Below, one piece after another: positions 21,311-30,984 of a DNA stretch of 64,000 nt. Numbering within the stretch: the stretch's first letter is position 1; each line of letters starts with the position of its first letter. Both the position numbers and the translations under genes were made by a program. The notes below the pieces were generated by a model. It had not been told where the DNA came from. It was given only the letters and a program-made list of their open reading frames with translations, and did no database searches. Source of the DNA: Marchantia polymorpha subsp. ruderalis. Its lineage: Eukaryota; Streptophyta; Marchantiopsida; Marchantiales; Marchantiaceae. Location: positions 23,337,501 through 23,401,500 of the forward strand of contig AP031355.1 of the NCBI GenBank assembly GCA_037833965.1, written 5' to 3'.

Positions 21311-24300
21311 AAGATGCAACGTCCTCGTTGCACATACGTTCAAACTCCTGAACTATCAAAGGTGCATTTGCTAAATTTTTAGCTGGTTCCCAAGTTGATT
21401 CATACGATGGATAGCCTTTCCATTGAATCAAATACTCTACTTTGGGATATTTATGACCTCGAATACGTTTCTTGAATATCTTTTCTACCTCAAACTCCTC
21501 ATGATCTGCTATCAAGGTTGGAAGAGGAGGTGGTGCTGGTTGGTTGGTGAATTGTTTTGGTCGTGGTACATGTTTTCGCAATCGTGACACATGAAATACT
21601 GGATGTATTTTCATATGTGACGGAAGTTCCAACTTGTATGACACTTCACCAACACGCTTCAACACCAAAAATGGACCAATGAACCTAGGGTTTAACTTTG
21701 GTGTTCCTACAAGAGACAAATTCGTTGTAGATAACCAAACATGATCTCCAACCTCAAAAATCACTTCTCTACGATGAGCATCGGCATGCTGCTTTTGCCG
21801 ATTTTGAGCTATCACCAACTTCTCCTTGGCCTGATGTAGTCCTCGGTGAATATGCTCCACGAATTCGTTGACTGCTGCAACTTTGGTCGAAAACTCCTCT
21901 CCTTTCGGAAGTCTCATCAAACTTGAAGGAGTTATCGGATGAGCTCCATACATAAGAAAAAATGGAGACACTTTTGTGGATGCATTAACAGAATTGTTAT
22001 ATGCAAATTCCACAAGTGGCAAAAGGTTGTCCCACTCTTCTTGCTCTTCTAATGTGAATGCTCGTAGCATATACTCTATGGTTCTATTTGCCCTCTCAGT
22101 TTGTCCATCAGTTTGAGGGTGATAGGCCGTTGACATTGCTAGTTTTGTTTTGAAAAAACTAAACAAAGTTTTCCAAAATAAACTAGTGAAGTGAGTACCT
22201 CTATCCGTGATTAACACTTTGCTTAAGCCATGATTCACAAAAACTGCATCTAGATACAATTGAGCTAGTTGTGGAGCTGTTACTGTTTTTGTGGTTGGCC
22301 TGATGTGAATCATCTTGCTCAATTTGTCCACAAAAACCACCACTGAATCATGTCCTAACGAAGTCCTTGGTAACTCACATACAAGATCCATGGTGACATG
22401 TTCCCACCGCTGTTCGGGAATAGGAAGAGGTTGTAATAAACCCGCTGGTTTTTGATTACTTGCCTTGTTTTGTTGACAAGCAACACAACTTCGAACGTAA
22501 GACTCCACATCCTCACGTATTTTGGGCCAATAGTACACTCGTTGTATACTCTCCACGGTTTTCTCCACTCTCACATGACCTGCAATGGCTGTATCATGAC
22601 TTTCTGCCAAAATCATTGTGCGCAAATCGTGATCTTGTGGAATCCATATACGCTGATTGTAAAACGCTAAACCTCGAGATTTCTCTGCCTTTCCAGTTTG
22701 TAGTGCTCGAGTGATCTCTTCATCCTACTTTGTGGCTTGTGACATCTTGCTCCACCAATCCGCCTGAATTTTCACTTCTGCAACATGATTCAAACAAGGC
22801 ATGCGTGTGAGAGCATCTGCAAGTTGCTTCTTTCACTCCACGTACACAATCTTCATGTTGAAGCGTTGACGCCACTCTACCCATCGAATTTGTCGTTTGG
22901 ACAGATCCTTCTGAGTTTCCAAATAAACCAAGGGTTTATGATCAGTCTCCACCACAAACTCCTTATCACCCAAATAATGCTTCCAATGTTTGGTTGCCAA
23001 CACGATAGCTAACTCCTCCCGTTCTGTCGTGTGATAATTTTGTTCCGCCGCCACCAACTTTCGAGAATAGAAAGCAACTGGATGCCATCCATCCTCCCAT
23101 TCTTGTTGAAGTATGCCACCTACTGTTGTACCTGATGCGTCAGTGGCCAACTTGATAGAACGGTTAGGATCATACCACTTGAGAATAGGTGTGTGTAACA
23201 AAGCATCTTTCAATGCTTGAAAAGCTAACTCTTGAGCTGTTCCCCATCTCCACTTCTGACCTTTCCCTAACATGGAAGTCAAGGCCTGAGCTAGTCGAGC
23301 AAAACCTTTCACAAATCTACGATAGAATCCAGTGAGCCCTAGAAAACTCTTCAATTCAGTTTGATCCTCAGGTGCTATCCATTTCTGAATGGCATCTATC
23401 TTCTCACTCATCACTTGAATTCCTGTAGCTGTAACTCTATGACCCAAGTAATCTACTTCTGACTTGCCAAATTCACATTTTGAAGCTTTGGCATACAATT
23501 GATTGTCTCTTAAAACTTGAAGTACCTCTCGTAAATGACTTCTATGATCACTCAAAGTTTTGCTATACACCAATATATCATCTAGAAAAACAATGACAGA
23601 TTTATCTAGATAAGGGCGAAAGATATCGTTCATCAATCCCATGAATGTAGCTGGTGCATTAGTGAGACCAAAAGGCATCACCAGATACTCAAAGTGTCCA
23701 TACCTAGTACGAAAAGCTGTCTTGTGAACATCTTCATCTGCAATTCGAATTTGATTGTAGCCGCTTCTCAAATCTAGCTTGGTGAAGTACTTCGCTCCTT
23801 GAAGTTGATCAAACAAATCATCCATACGAGGTAATGGATATTTGTTTTTCACCGTTTGCTGATTCAACCCGCGATAATCGATACATAGTCTCATGGATCC
23901 ATCCTTCTTCTTCACAAAGAGTACTGGAGCTCCATAAGGTGAAACACTTGGCTGAATGAATTCCTTGCTCAACATCTCCTCCACTTGAGCTTTGCATTCT
24001 TCCAATTCGTTTGGAGCCAAACGATATGGAGCTTTGCAAGTTGGTGTACTTCCAGGTATCACCTCAATTTTGTGATCAACTCGCCTCTTTGGTGGTAATT
24101 TTGCAGGTAGATCATCTGGAAAAACATCTTTATACTCCATAAAAATGTCGTTCAAGGACTCCGGGATGTAAGGTTTGTCCGTGGACCCAATATCTCTTAT
24201 AAGTCCAAGGAAACATACATCATCTCTAGAAATGGATGTTGTCCCCATCACAAAGAGGGGTAAATTCCTATTCTGAGATCTAATTCTATCTCCATAGATC

Positions 24301-24761
24301 TTCCATCCATTACTTGTAATCACTTTTTTTCTCCAATCTACCTTCGGATTATATTGTTCAATCCATGGCATTCCAAAGATGACATCATACCGAGCTAAAC
24401 GAATTACTCTCCATTCAATGCTCTCCTTGTATCTACCTATGGATAATTCTACACTCCGTGGTAGTGTTTCAATCACTTCAGTTTGCTCGTTTGGCAATTC
24501 AACTTCTCCACTCACGTCCTTCATCAACATCAAACCTAACTTCATAGCAACACTCCTTGATAGAAAATTCTCAGTTGCTCCAGGATCAATTAAAACTCTC
24601 ACCTTGTGTCCTTCCATGAAACCATCAGTGACAATGAGTTGAGCTTGCTTCTTACTCCTTCCATGAGCTCCCAACCATTGCTTTCTTCCAACCTCGCCTT
24701 TTCTTCGTTTTGTAGAACCAGTAAGGCCGCGAGGCAAGATTACTGATGATCTTCGTTTCCC
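21309..24761 (-). pseudogene. pol: Chromovirus pol: PR-RT-RNase H-INT-chromodomain
   Basis: Single pol frame entered by -1 frameshift from gag at 24761-24755 and ending at TAA 21311-21309. Domains: protease near residues 48-60 counted from 24737, where the motif reads [10 protein letters not shown] (Pro where Ser/Thr is expected); reverse transcriptase with [20 protein letters not shown] and FLDDILVYS (about residue 385); RNase H with [10 protein letters not shown]; integrase HHCC (H...GH...C-V-A-C) and D,D,E motifs (MDLV, LITDRGTHF, HPQTDGQTERANR). A chromodomain follows (VEKIFKKRIRG, YLIQWKGYPSYESTWEP). Two in-frame nonsense codons interrupt it: TGA at 22835-22833, at the RNase H tail where relatives have Gly, and TAG at 22727-22725, just before integrase. 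All else is intact. It would copy and integrate element DNA in the nucleus if whole. Confidence 0.95.
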
Positions 24762-25903
24762 GAAACTGCTTCCTCCACCTCTTCATACTCTATCCCCTCC
24801 ATATTGTTGAACGGTCGTCGCTGCATGGGCCATCCTCCTTGTTGTGTCGGCCGAACTCGACAAAACTTGGCTATGTGACCCATTCGTCCACATGCATAGC
24901 ATTGGCGATTGTCACGAACTCCAGCTCCTTCTCGAACCATTCCATTATTTGCATAACCTTCTTGCAAATTTGGAACTCCTGGTCGCCTAATCTCACCTCC
25001 AAATCTTGGTGGTGGTCCTCTTGTTGGTGCAAAACCTTCTCTACGTCGAAGGTTTCCCAACTCCATCGGTGTTGGACCAGATGGATCTCTAAAATTGCTC
25101 ACTGGCTCACCGTGTGTGACACCAAAAGCACCTGAAATTCGTTGAGCAATTGCGATTGCTTCATTCGAAGTAGATGGATTGCTTACCATCACCTCCTTTC
25201 GAATTTGATCTTTCAAGCCTCGTTTGAACACGTCCAAGGCTTCAGCTCCACTCATATCCATGATAGATACTTGAAGATCACGAAATTCTTCAATGTAGTC
25301 ATGAATACCTCCTTTCTGCTTCAGATCCCACAACTTCATTCTTGCAGTTTGAAGAGAATCCACCGCTTGAAAATTTTGCAGAAGTCCTTCCTGCATTCCA
25401 CTCCACGAAATGGCAGCACCTCGTTCTGAAAGCATTCTCTCCCATGTTGTGTACCATGTGAGAGCCTTATCCGTAAGATAAGATCTCATGAACATTCCTG
25501 CAATATAATCAGAAACATGAAAATGGGATAAATGAATATTCATTCTCATAATCCATCCCTCTAACACTCCCATTGCTTTACTCCCTTTGTAAGCTTCCAC
25601 CTTACAGGATTTTCCCATTCGAAGCAAAAGATTTGCTTGATCTTCAATCTCTTGAAGACGTCTCCTATTTGCCTCTGCTGCATCAATAGGAGTTGGTTCT
25701 GGCTGAACTTGGGAAGCTTGAACTTGAGGTTCAACTTCCATCTCTCCAACTCTCTCTCTCTCTACTTTCTCACTCTCTAATGCAAAGATTTTATCTTCCA
25801 TGGCTTGCTGCTTGGTATGCCCATCTACTATCGCTTTTCTCAACTCCTTCATCTCTGCCATGATTGCATTGAGAACCTCACCCATATCAATTGATGTTCC
25901 CAT
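24740..25903 (-). CDS. gag: Chromovirus gag polyprotein
   Basis: 387 codons, ATG at 25903, TAA at 24742-24740. The N-terminal 80 residues are coiled-coil-like ([11 protein letters not shown], then a Lys/Glu-rich run). The middle holds the retrotransposon gag capsid signature ([16 protein letters not shown], then [13 protein letters not shown]). One CCHC zinc knuckle follows ([15 protein letters not shown]-x2-C-x4-H-x4-C), then an acidic tail. The frame is uninterrupted. Gag forms the virus-like particle and binds element RNA. Pol lies in the -1 frame and is reached through GGGAAAC near the gag end. Confidence 0.95.
   Translation of the reverse strand: MGTSIDMGEVLNAIMAEMKELRKAIVDGHTKQQAMEDKIFALESEKVERERVGEMEVEPQVQASQVQPEPTPIDAAEANRRRLQEIEDQANLLLRMGKSCKVEAYKGSKAMGVLEGWIMRMNIHLSHFHVSDYIAGMFMRSYLTDKALTWYTTWERMLSERGAAISWSGMQEGLLQNFQAVDSLQTARMKLWDLKQKGGIHDYIEEFRDLQVSIMDMSGAEALDVFKRGLKDQIRKEVMVSNPSTSNEAIAIAQRISGAFGVTHGEPVSNFRDPSGPTPMELGNLRRREGFAPTRGPPPRFGGEIRRPGVPNLQEGYANNGMVREGAGVRDNRQCYACGRMGHIAKFCRVRPTQQGGWPMQRRPFNNMEGIEYEEVEEAVSGNEDHQ
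24755..24761 (-). promoter_or_regulatory. Canonical -1 frameshift heptamer GGGAAAC
   Basis: In the gag frame the bases read G-GGA-AAC (X XXY YYZ), five codons before the gag stop. Slipping back one base gives GGG-AAA and leads directly into the pol frame. A weak 5-bp stem (AAGAT/ATCTT) begins one base after the site and a 6-bp CCTCGC/GCGAGG stem about 20 bases after it. Neither is an obvious strong stimulator. Confidence 0.75.
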
Positions 25904-26504
25904 GCTTTTTCACACTCCCTCTAATACAAAGTGAGTATAATCACTATGTGACCTCTCAACAAATGAATCACAAAAGGTGCAGGTGACTCTATCACAGCTC
26001 TATAGTACTACTCTCCATAATTCCTCACAAGAAAATCTCTCCATATCCTCTTCTGTCTATATACTGTTCTAATCTCTACATAAGTGCTGAATCGAACCGG
26101 GACAGGTGGTTCGCGATTCAAATCCATGAAACAATCAGTATAGAATGTATATAGTACAATCCCAAGTCTCTCCATAAGATACTATTGGAAGAATCAGTGG
26201 CACTCTTGACTCCATCACTCTAGTCATAAAATCTGCACCCCAACAAGCCACAAGGTACATCCGAAAATGATGTTTCTCCATGCAACGAAGGTGAATATCG
26301 AATAGGTTAGGAATTGGCCAGTGCGGTACTGGATTCCTGTCAATCCCGTCCATATCTGCAAAAACACAATGTCCCCCTTCCACCTCTCTCTACATGCAAA
26401 TGAATGACCTCTGCCAGCCTCTATACACTCTCAAGACTACACTCCATCATCACTCACTTGCTATTCCATGAGGGGTAATCCACACTCAAGGAAAGAGCAA
26501 GGTC
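25904..26504 (-). other. Chromovirus 5' leader
   Basis: About 600 bases of untranslated sequence between PBS and gag ATG. The leader is conserved at lower identity in the relic copy at 44284-44884, including the long stretch around TGATGTTTCTCCATGCAACG. Confidence 0.85.
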
Positions 26505-26516
26505 GCTCTGATACCA
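26505..26516 (-). other. Primer-binding site, initiator tRNA-Met
   Basis: TGGTATCAGAGC on the minus strand, one base inside the 5' LTR. It is complementary to the 3' end of plant initiator tRNA-Met and the commonest plant LTR-element primer. Confidence 0.95.
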
Positions 26517-26517
26517 T

Positions 26518-26937
26518 TGTAACACTAGGGTTTAGAGAGAAGTTCACTCAAAGATAGAAACGTAAACTCTGAAGATGAGCGATACCAACAATGGTTCTCC
26601 TCTCCCTTATATAGCTCTCACCAACAAGTACAAGGTGATAAGATCTAATCCCCACCATCCATACCACTCCTAGTGGATGGATGACGTGGCGGATAACCCT
26701 AACAAACACACGGATCGCTGATGTGGCGCACCCAACTAACACACTAACTAACACACTCAATCCTTACCTACAAGCACACGGATTGCTGACGTGGCATTGT
26801 CAACTAACACATCCACTCTGTACCTACCAAGTGAGCGGATCGCTGACGTGGCAGCTATGACTAGTGCACACTAAAGTATCTACATCAATATTCAGAGTAA
26901 CCTCTACTTTAGTTCTAACTAACTAAAGATGGTTACA
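26518..26937 (-). repeat. Chromovirus 5' LTR (420 bp)
   Basis: Identical to the 3' LTR except at 26777. Contains a TATATAA box on the minus strand at 26614-26608, so U3 covers roughly 26937-26585 and transcription should begin about 30 bases below the box. U3 carries four TGACGTGGC-like boxes. Confidence 0.95.
26682..26852. promoter_or_regulatory. Array of four TGACGTGGC boxes in U3
   Basis: TGACGTGGC at 26682, TGATGTGGC at 26719, TGACGTGGC at 26787 and at 26844. The last three sit in GGAT(C/T)GCTGA(C/T)GTGGC. TGACGTGG is the hybrid C-box/G-box bound by plant bZIP factors. Repetition at 37-68 base spacing inside U3 suggests an element enhancer. The same array occurs in the 3' LTR. Confidence 0.6.
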
Positions 26938-26942
26938 GTCGT
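26938..26942. repeat. Target-site duplication, right copy
   Basis: GTCGT, one mismatch from GCCGT at 20871-20875. Confidence 0.7.
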
Positions 26943-27241
26943 CAGTCGCGAGGAATGTGGTCAGGAGCAGGAGGTGACGGTGCAGCCTCAAGTAGAAGAG
27001 AATCTAGTAAACCCTATTGTGGTAGAAGAAAAAAATTTTGGGCTAGATTGGGACGAGACACTAGCCGTAGAAAAACTTCTAGAGGAATCCGGCCAAGAGT
27101 ATCGGGTATGTGAGGATGAGTTACTCGACCTTCCGAAGGATATTGCTGATCATTTGAGAGATGTTCAGTATGTTCAAGATTGTCTTTCAGAAGAAATTCT
27201 TGTACTAGAAAAATTTCTTGATAGTCTCCCAAAGGATAGAT
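26943..27241 (+). CDS. 3' part of small acidic ORF split by chromovirus
   Basis: Continues the frame opened at 20817 and ends at TAG 27239-27241. Highly acidic (repeated E, D) with leucine spacing suggestive of helices: residues include LDWDETLAVEKLLEES and LSEEILVLEKFLDSLPKD. No known domain. Its end lies 350 bases upstream of the PHD-type pol, same strand, so it may be an accessory product of that element. An ATG within the LTR end (26929) also opens this frame but is created by the insertion. Confidence 0.45.
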
Positions 27242-27591
27242 AGCAAATACTTGTAGCGTTTAGACAACAGGTACTGAAGGGATCGGGAGTTTGCACCCGG
27301 TCTCACTAGCTGTAAACGTGATGTTTTGAAAGCATTGTAAATATATATATGACGTAGTCAATATATTGAGCTTTCAGTGTGTAGTGTGTTTGTTGAGGGG
27401 CAGTGTGACCCCTGTGTGAAGGAGAGAGAAAAAAAAACAAAAAAACAAAAAAAAAACCATAAAAAACCACCAAAAAAACCACAAAAAATAAACCACCTTC
27501 GTAGGTGGCTACGAAGGAGGGTACGGAGAACACTTCTTTGCAGTGTGTAGCGTAGCAACCATTGACAGTGTCGCCTCCCTCTAGTGTGCCT
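27242..27591. other. Spacer with TATA-like box and A-rich tract
   Basis: Contains TGTAAATATATATATGACG (about 27335), an adenine-rich tract with scattered CC (27427-27495), and a perfect 9-bp hairpin CCTTCGTAG/CTACGAAGG with loop GTGG (27496-27517). Gag and protease expected upstream of the following pol are not recognisable. Confidence 0.5.
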
Positions 27592-30500
27592 ATGGAGGAG
27601 GAATGGGAGCCATTGCTTGGTTCCCAGATCACAAGAGGAGAGAGGCGACGATTGACACAATTCCTACGAGACTATAGGAGTTGTTTTGCCTTCAGTATGA
27701 AGGAGTTGGGTGCGTTGATTGGACCCGGAATACGGATAGAATTGGCTAGTGATACGCCAATCTTCCGTCGTCCTTATCGATACAGTGAGATGGAGAGAGA
27801 TTTGATTCGGAGTAGGACGTTGGACCTACTGGAGGCTGGACTAGTGGAGTTATCGCATGGTGAGTATGCGTCAGCCGCTGTCATGCCGGTGAAGAAGGAT
27901 GTACATGGCAACTACACGGATAGGCGCATGTGTGGAGACTACCGTCCTATCAATCGGCAGACGAAGTCCGATAAGTATGCCATGCCTACACCTGAGAAGA
28001 TCTTCGATGTGGTGGGACATGCGAGGATTTTTAGTACTTTGGATCTTCGGGCAAGATACCATCAGTTGTCAATTCTAGAGGAGGACAAAACCAAGACAGC
28101 GTTTTGGGGCGTCAACTCCCACGGCAAGGATTGTTTGTATAAGTGGCGATTCTTACCCTTTGGGTTGAAGAATGCACCTGCCGAGTTTCAGAGGGTTATG
28201 GACAGAATCCTGGCGGGGCTGGATTTTGTCAGATGTTACATTGATGATATCTTGGTGTTTAGTGACACTGTGGAGCAACACCAGATACACTTGCAGATTG
28301 TGTTTGAGCGATTGAGGGCTCATGGTTTGAGGTTACATCCTGGGAAGTGTAAGTTCTTCCAGGAGAAGGTTGAGTACTTGGGTCATGTGATATACCCAGG
28401 TGGTTTAGGAGTTCAGCAAGCAAAGGTGGAGGCTATTGCACGCATCCCTCGTCCCACGGATGTGAGTGGAGTTCGTGCATTCATGGGTTTAGCGAACTAC
28501 TACCGGAGGTATGTGAAGGGGTTTAGTGCTATAGCCAAGCCTTTGAACCAATTGCTGAAGTCAGATCAGGAGTGGCAATGGGGAGATGAGCAGGAGAGAG
28601 CTTTTATTGAACTCAAGGCCAGGTTGGTGGCCGCTCCCATCTTGAGGAGACATATCAGAGGTCGTCCATACCAATTGCACACTGATTGGAGTATGTTGGG
28701 ACTTGGAGCGGTGTTGACGCAGCGTGATGATGAGGGCAAGGAGTTTGTGGTTGCGTACGCTAGCCGTTCGAACAATGCAGCGGAGTCGCGGTATAGTTCG
28801 TACGAGGGAGAGTGCTTGGCAGCGGTGTGGCTGTGGCGCACTTCAGGTGTTACTTGTTTGGTACGCAGTTCACCCTTGTTAGTGATCATCAACCGCTCAA
28901 GTGGTTGATGGAGTCCGACAAGCTTACAGGGAAGCTTGCACGGTGGGCTCTCATCTTACAGGAGTACGACTTTCAGGTGGTGCATAGACCTGGAGTTGCG
29001 AACCTAGATGCCGATGGTTTGAGTCGAAACCCATGCACTAGCCAGGAGGATGACACTGGAGCTAGATGGCATGGTGAGGTTGATGAGGAGATGGTGCCTG
29101 GTTGGCATGCATCTGCCTTCATGTGTTGGTTATGTGGGAACTCCAGCAGAGAGGATCATCTGACATCTTACTCTAGTCAGAGAGTAGATGGTCGATCTCC
29201 AGATCCTGAGGTTGAGGATGGTGGTGTGGATCAGCGTGATGTACACGATGATGCATTGGTGTTGGAGTTCCTACGGACCAGCATGGTGTCACGCACAGTG
29301 GGTGCCAAGGAGCGAGATCGTGTTCTCCAACGGGCCAAGAGGTACCGATTGGAGGGATCACATGTTCTCCGAGTATGGGAGGACGGTAGGGTACAAGTAG
29401 TACCACATCCAGCCCAGAGAGCACGCATTGTGAGGCATGCTCATGAGGAGTTGGGACATTTTGGAGTGAAGCGTACATACAACTTACTCCTTGGTCAGTA
29501 TTGGTGGCGTGGTATGCATACTAAGGTACAGCAGTTGGTATCACGTTGCATGGTTTGTGATCGAGTGAGGGCATCATTCAATGCCCCGACACCAGTGTTA
29601 CATCCATTACCCATCATGGGGTTGGGTTACCGTTGGAGTTTGGACTTTGCTGGACCACTACCTTTGACTGTACGACATCATCGGTATGTGTTGGTGATGG
29701 TGGAGCATTTCTCCAAGTGGATTGAGTTGGTGGCATTACCTGACAAGGCAAGTGAGGGAGTAGCGTATGCTTTTCTTGACAGAGTGCTTAGTCACTATGG
29801 TGCACCAGCGGAGGTGTTGACCGATCAGGGAACGGAGTTTTGAGGATGAGTTTCAGGTCTTGTGCGACAAGGCACTGATTGATCATCGGACCACATCGCG
29901 AGATCATCCAGAGGCGGATGGGTTAGCTGAACGTGTTGTACAGACGGTGAAGAGGGCGTTGCGCAAGTATGGCTTGCAGAAAGGTCATCTTGGGGACTGG
30001 GATATCCAGTTACCGTGGTTGGCCATGGGATATCGGTTCAGTCGGCAGGCATCCTTGGCTTCCTTCTCACCGTAATTTCTATTGTACGGCCGAGATCCAG
30101 ACTTGCCAACATCGATTTGTCGTGAGTCTAGCGAGGTGGTGAACCTTGATGATCCGAATATGTGGGTGAGAGTATGTTCTCAACGTGCAGAGCTCTTTCG
30201 GAGAGTTATGCCTGCAGCGTTTGAGAATCTTGCGATTGCTCAACAGAGAGATACGTTGCGGTATGCAACCATTCGGGGAGGAGGTTATCGACCATCAATT
30301 CGTAGATTCCATGTGGGAGACTACGTCTATCTACAGCAGACTGCACCGACGACATTGGATGTGACGGCAGGACGCACAATCTTGCGGGTGCGGGAGGTGT
30401 TACCTTCTGGAGTTCTCCTGTTGGAGGGTCATGACGGCGTTGTTTGGAAGGATCATGTGCGCAATTGTGCGCCATGCCACCCCCCAAACGTAGATGGCAC

Positions 30501-30684
30501 TATGGACCCAAGCTTAGCGGTAGTACGTGCTGGCTTGAGGTGCATGCTGTGTGGGTCAGCTGGTCAGGCGGCCCGTATGTTGGTGTGTGATAGGTGTTCT
30601 AGGGGATGGCACATGTTGTGCCTGACTCCGCCTATCTATGTTATTCCGGCTGGACGATGGGTTTGTCCTCGATGTACTTCATAG
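27592..30684 (+). pseudogene. pol: Ty3/gypsy pol with C-terminal PHD finger, broken
   Basis: Reverse transcriptase (MCGDYRPINRQT, FSTLDLRARYHQL, FLPFGLKNAPAEFQRVMD, YIDDILVFS), RNase H (LHTDWSMLGLGAVLTQ, DHQPLKWLM), integrase HHCC (H-x3-E-x2-H type, C-MV-C) and DDE core (LDFAGPLP, LTDQGTEF, HPEADGLAERV) are legible in order, followed by a PHD finger. Three lesions break it: about one base missing near 28830, one extra T near 29836-29840, and a TAA at 30073-30075 where Tyr is expected (SP-Y-FLLYG). No protease, gag or zinc knuckle is found upstream. The first ATG is 27592; a TAG lies just above. The reverse transcriptase is not closely related to the chromovirus next door (YIDD against FLDD, different fingers), so this is a separate lineage. 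Frameshift positions are inferred from frame changes within conserved motifs. Confidence 0.9.
30541..30675 (+). other. PHD finger (C4HC3) at integrase C-terminus
   Basis: Counting from the Met codon at 30082, the zinc ligands are C154, C157, C169, C172, H177, C180, C195 and C198: C-x2-C-x11-C-x2-C-x4-H-x2-C-x14-C-x2-C. The PHD tryptophan is two residues before the seventh ligand (GRWVCPRC). The segment CDRCSRGWHMLCLTPP is textbook PHD. PHD fingers read histone H3 tails. Here one occupies the place where chromoviruses carry a chromodomain, so a targeting role is a reasonable inference. Confidence 0.9.
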
Positions 30685-30839
30685 GGGTAGATGACTTGAT
30701 CTTCACATGTTATGAATTGCAGATAGGTGACTAACGATGGGGCGACATAGCACCCGGCCTACTGGTTCGCGCACCCATGAAGGTGTATAGCATGTAGTTG
30801 TAGATAGGGCTACCTGGGAGTCAGAGGGACCTGACCGCC
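30685..30839 (+). other. 3' untranslated part of PHD-type element
   Basis: Short non-coding stretch between the pol stop and the polypurine tract. Confidence 0.5.
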
Positions 30840-30984
30840 AGCTAGGGGGGCGAGTTGTGACATTTGAGTGTGTACTCTCTCGCGCCTTATATGTGTGTAT
30901 GTGTGTGCGTATGTGTATGTGAGTAGCATGTCAGCGATGTAGAGTGTATGGCGATATGTATTCGCACGACATCATACTTGAGTG
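30840..30984 (+). repeat. Polypurine tract and truncated 3' LTR
   Basis: AGCTAGGGGGGCGAG (30840-30854) looks like a polypurine tract and is followed by TGTGACATTTGAGTG at 30856, a TG start typical of an LTR. A GT-rich simple-sequence stretch (about 30886-30923) follows. Homology is lost near 30985 where the AT-rich island starts, so the LTR appears truncated. No 5' LTR copy was found in the window. Confidence 0.5.

Larger units (their letters stand above)
20876..26937 (-). mobile_element. Ty3/gypsy chromovirus, young and nearly complete
   Basis: A 6,062-bp LTR retrotransposon read right to left: 5' LTR 26937-26518, PBS, leader, gag 25903-24740, -1 frameshift site, pol (protease, reverse transcriptase, RNase H, integrase, chromodomain), PPT, 3' LTR 21295-20876. 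LTRs start TGTAAC and end GTTACA. The two LTRs differ at one base in 420 (21135 A against 26777 C), so insertion is recent. Order PR-RT-RH-INT and the C-terminal chromodomain place it in the chromoviruses. Two nonsense codons in pol make this copy non-autonomous. It sits inside a small acidic ORF and beside an unrelated Ty3/gypsy element of opposite orientation. A decayed relative lies at 42324-45305. Confidence 0.95.

Noticed and set aside
27427..27495. A-rich tract as a poly(A) tail of a processed pseudogene
   Set aside because: It is interrupted by C-rich words and no coding or 3' UTR sequence homologous to a gene precedes it.
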